This document shows, piece by piece, positions 61,869 through 64,000 of a stretch of DNA of 64,000 nucleotides (position 1 is the first letter of the stretch; every line of letters begins with the position of its first letter). The notes beneath the pieces are model-generated. The model had not been told where the DNA came from. It ran no database searches and was given only the letters and a program-made list of their open reading frames with translations. Source of the stretch: JAJPKK01 sp963807015. GTDB lineage: Bacteria; Pseudomonadota; Alphaproteobacteria; Rhizobiales; Xanthobacteraceae. The DNA lies in NCBI GenBank assembly GCA_963807015.1, contig CAWEAS010000028.1:539582-603581 (forward strand), given 5' to 3'. Made by a program: the position numbers and the translations under genes.

Positions 61869-62135
61869 CTAGTCGCTGCGCGTTCGCTCATCCCTCGTCT
61901 GACGGATATCATCGAAGCCATCCGTTCCAGGCCATGTCGTAATCACATTTGGACGGTCGGGATAAAGCGCGATCTTTCGCGTATCAAAGCCCTCGCGTCG
62001 CAGCCAATCGTGGACATAATCGGCAACCGGTCCTTCCCGTCCAGTGGGACTGTCGATGTTGCCGAGGTCGAGCGCAACTTTTACGAGCTCGTCAGTGTCG
62101 ATCTTGGCGAACACTTTTTGCGAGTCGATGTTCAT
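61869..62135 (-). pseudogene. Truncated M20 metallohydrolase (first 70 codons)
   Basis: MNIDSQKVFAKIDTDELVKV to VITTWPG is nearly the same as the start of the complete M20 protein at 50807-52084; the match ends at TWPG (61930) and is followed by 18 unrelated codons. No metal-binding residues remain. It is the M20 part of the right-hand direct repeat. Confidence 0.88.
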
Positions 62136-62483
62136 GTCTCATTCTTTGCGAGCTTGATCGGGACTGGCGGCGACGCGTGCCTCGGTGACGCAAAACGGAT
62201 CGCCGTAGACAACCTTCTATCACGCATATCGCTCGGTGCCACCACGGTGAAGCGATGAGCTGTGTGCGTCACCGTGTTGGAAGACGCACCTCAATGTCGA
62301 ATTTGCAAGCGGGTGGCTGCGCTCGCTCGCTCGCTCGCTCGGTCCAAGCGGGATCCGCGTCAACGCCATTGCGCCTGGCGTAGCCGAGACACCGATGATA
62401 CCAACCTATTCCGCAGGGTACCGCGGCACGCAACAGGCCCGTGTCCCGCTCGGACGCCTCTGGGACCCCGACGAGATTGCTTC
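61930..62483. repeat. Direct repeat, right copy (DR-R)
   Basis: About 554 bp matching 51879-52433 in the same orientation. Its SDR part is intact in frame and continues beyond the shared segment to 62568, so this copy is closer to the ancestral arrangement at that end, while DR-L is closer at the M20 end. Confidence 0.85.
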
Positions 62484-62568
62484 CGTTGCCGGCTTCTTGA
62501 TTTCCGACGCAGCGCGCTACGTCAACGGCGAGACCATTATCGTCAACGGCGGCTCGAACTTTGGGTGA
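62290..62568 (+). pseudogene. Headless SDR fragment in DR-R
   Basis: 92 codons are open and keep the SDR C-terminal third: NVEFASGWLRSLARSLGPSG, IRVNAIAPGVAETPMIPTYS, VPLGRLWDPDEIASVAGFLI, SDAARYVNGETIIVNGGSNF. The cofactor-binding GxxxGxG and the Ser-Tyr-Lys catalytic region are absent. A GCTC repeat lies inside at 62321-62341. No start codon fits; relic. The following 62569-63040 contains nothing I recognise. Confidence 0.82.
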
Positions 62569-63044
62569 TGGAACTCTTTTAAAAGATGAGCGGCGAGATT
62601 CTCGATAGTTGGTCGGTTGGGCCAGGTCACGAACGACAGCGCATTGGGCAAAACTTTTTTTGAAAAACAACCCCATGCAAAGCATACGTTCTGACGACCG
62701 AGGCGCGGTGGATGGCCGCAATCAGTGTAATACGGCTTGTTCACTGTTTGTTTTCCGGGAAGGTCCTAGGGCCAGACGACGATCCGCCAGGTGCCGAGCG
62801 TGTCGCGCGAATGCCGGGCAGCGGCAAGACCCAGCCAGTACATGCGTCTTCGAGAATCTGGCGGCCCCAGGCTCCAGCACGACACTAAAGCAGTTGATAC
62901 CTTGCTGCATGTGCATTGCGGGGCCCGGCTCGCGGAATTTGCTTCAGTGATCGTCCGTTGTGCGGAATAAGCGTGCGCGAGCAGCCGAACGACAGCGAGT
63001 TGGGGGTCAAAATGGAAACTAGAGCGAATCGGGAGAGGCTGAAT

Positions 63045-63728
63045 TGGCAAACGGAAGTATTGTGCCAACTGCGGCTGAGAGCAGCCGCGATGAAAAGGGC
63101 TCACGCGGCATCGGGACGTTGAGGCGCCGGGCGCGCGAGTGCTGCCGAACGGCAAGGTCGCCGTAGATCATCCCGAAGAAATCTATGGTGCTCGCGCTCA
63201 TGATGGACGCGCTCGGTACAGAAGAGTTCAACTTCGCATTGGTCTGCTATGGGCAACTCGGCCGTGCCGCTTCTTCCGCGAGGGAAGATCGACGTGGCTA
63301 AGCTGAATTTCATGCTGTCGATGATCAAAGGCCAGAAACCGAAAGACGAGATCGAGGCCATGCTCTTGGCGAAAATCGCGATCTTCGACGAGCAGGTGAT
63401 GAAGTTCGCCGAGCGATTGCAGGCGGCGCGAACCCTCCGCTGAACTGGACAGTGCGGAGCGTGCACTCAACCGGTCGGCCCGAACGCTTATTCGCTCGTA
63501 GAAGGACTCAAACGATATCGTACCGGGACCGAGCAGAAGGTGACCGTCCAGAACGTATCGATCCAAGAGGGCGGACAGGCGATCGTCGGCAACGTCAACC
63601 ATTCGCCGCGCGAGATCGGGCCGCAGCGCGTTGAGGTTGCGAACGTCGCTCCCGTTCCTCGAGCGGATGCTAAGCCCATCATCGACGCCGAATGCGTCCC
63701 CGTTCCCGCGAGCCGCCCGGCAAAATAG
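63045..63728 (+). pseudogene. Conserved mobile-region hypothetical gene, several frameshifts
   Basis: Pieces in changing frames line up as one rhizobial hypothetical protein: VAVDHPEEIYG, then MMDALGTEEFNFALV, then KIDVAKLNFMLSMIKGQKPK and DEIEAMLLAKIAIF, then ELDSAERALNRSARTLIRS, then GLKRYRTGTEQKVTVQNVSI and QEGGQAIVGNV. At least three shifts (near 63185, 63250 and 63440) and one back near 63500 are needed. Function unknown; such genes occur beside phage-like HGGAP proteins. Confidence 0.62.
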
Positions 63729-63997
63729 TGAGCGGTAAGGCTTTGAACAACACGGGCCCGATGCTGGCTAGCCAGCGATGCGGGGCAAAGACCCGCTCGG
63801 GCAAGGCTTGCAAGTCCCCGGCCGTCAGCGGGAAGAAGCGCTGTCGCATGCATGGCGGTGCGCCAGGTTCTGGTGCCCCCCGCGGCAACACGAACGCGCT
63901 CAAAAACGGGCTATACACCCGTGAAGCCCTGGAGGAACGCCGGCAACTGCGGGCCCTGATCCGCAAGTCGCAAAGCCTCATCCAAAAGATCGACTGA
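63728..63997 (+). CDS. HGGAP-type small hypothetical protein of mobile regions
   Basis: 89 residues from GTG 63728, overlapping the TAG of the broken gene before it. RCGAKTRSGKACKSPAVSGK then KRCRMHGGAPGSGAPRGNTN and ALKNGLYTREAL is a widespread motif (Cys pair plus HGG) of small proteins found near phage terminases and transposons. Possibly a zinc ribbon-like fold; role unknown. It ends 3 bp before the window edge. Confidence 0.72.
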   Translation: MSGKALNNTGPMLASQRCGAKTRSGKACKSPAVSGKKRCRMHGGAPGSGAPRGNTNALKNGLYTREALEERRQLRALIRKSQSLIQKID

Positions 63998-64000
63998 TCA

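Noticed and set aside
1..64000. CRISPR arrays, rRNA and tRNA genes
   Set aside because: No regularly spaced repeats and no T-loop-like GGTTCGAATCC elements in tRNA context were seen by eye.

Overview
The window looks like the chromosome of a high-GC alphaproteobacterium of the order Hyphomicrobiales (Bradyrhizobium/Xanthobacter-type). The grounds are the order rnhB / SPL-like radical SAM / moaB / smc, the tlpA<>argH-lptM arrangement, orphan Bug/TctC binding proteins, IS66 and IS630 sequences, and dense coding with frequent ATGA/GTGA overlaps. I saw no rRNA, tRNA or CRISPR array.

1-31.9 kb is mostly ordinary chromosome. In order it holds rnhB (cut by the window edge), a radical SAM protein, a short glycosyltransferase, a MarR-GNAT fusion, moaB, smc, two divergent Bug-type binding proteins, thiE-thiD, a UPF0114 membrane protein, an HxlR regulator overlapping a MATE exporter, a broken panE-like gene next to an IS630 remnant, lptM-argH, tlpA, a Ser-rich repeat protein, an ArsR/AHSA1/GST/DUF899 run, a WD40 gene overlapping a CobW-type metallochaperone gene, a hotdog thioesterase, a GlcD-like oxidase, a very large AsmA protein, a metallo-beta-lactamase-fold protein and a flavin monooxygenase.

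32-37.5 kb is a scar region: an SDR-gene tail, mobile-element hypotheticals, an IS66 element whose tnpC has lost its 3' end at a run of ten T, a truncated small protein, and relics of an MltB-type transglycosylase and of a second hydantoinase B.

37.5-61.8 kb is an accessory region, almost all on the minus strand. It contains three ABC importers, each linked to hydrolases for C-N bonds. Block 1 (37.5-47.7 kb) is livHMG, an unlisted 57-codon gene, an amidase, hyuA, hyuB, ridA, livK and livF. Block 2 (47.9-52.1 kb) is a TrpXYZ-like importer and an M20 metallohydrolase. Block 3 (52.5-61.8 kb) is a DUF1989 protein, a small RHH-like protein, an RbsAC-type importer, ridA, a TRZ/ATZ amidohydrolase with an inserted Cys4 motif, a binding protein, an amidase and a frameshifted PuuE-like deacetylase. 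My inference is uptake and stepwise opening of nitrogen-rich cyclic amides, imides or ureides; the substrates are not known. Block 3 lies between two direct repeats of about 555 bp (51879-52433 and 61930-62483), each carrying the start of the M20 gene and a headless SDR gene. Block 3 may therefore have been acquired, and may be lost or amplified, by recombination between them.

62.5-64 kb is decayed sequence with a conserved hypothetical gene broken by several frameshifts, then an intact small HGGAP-type hypothetical gene.
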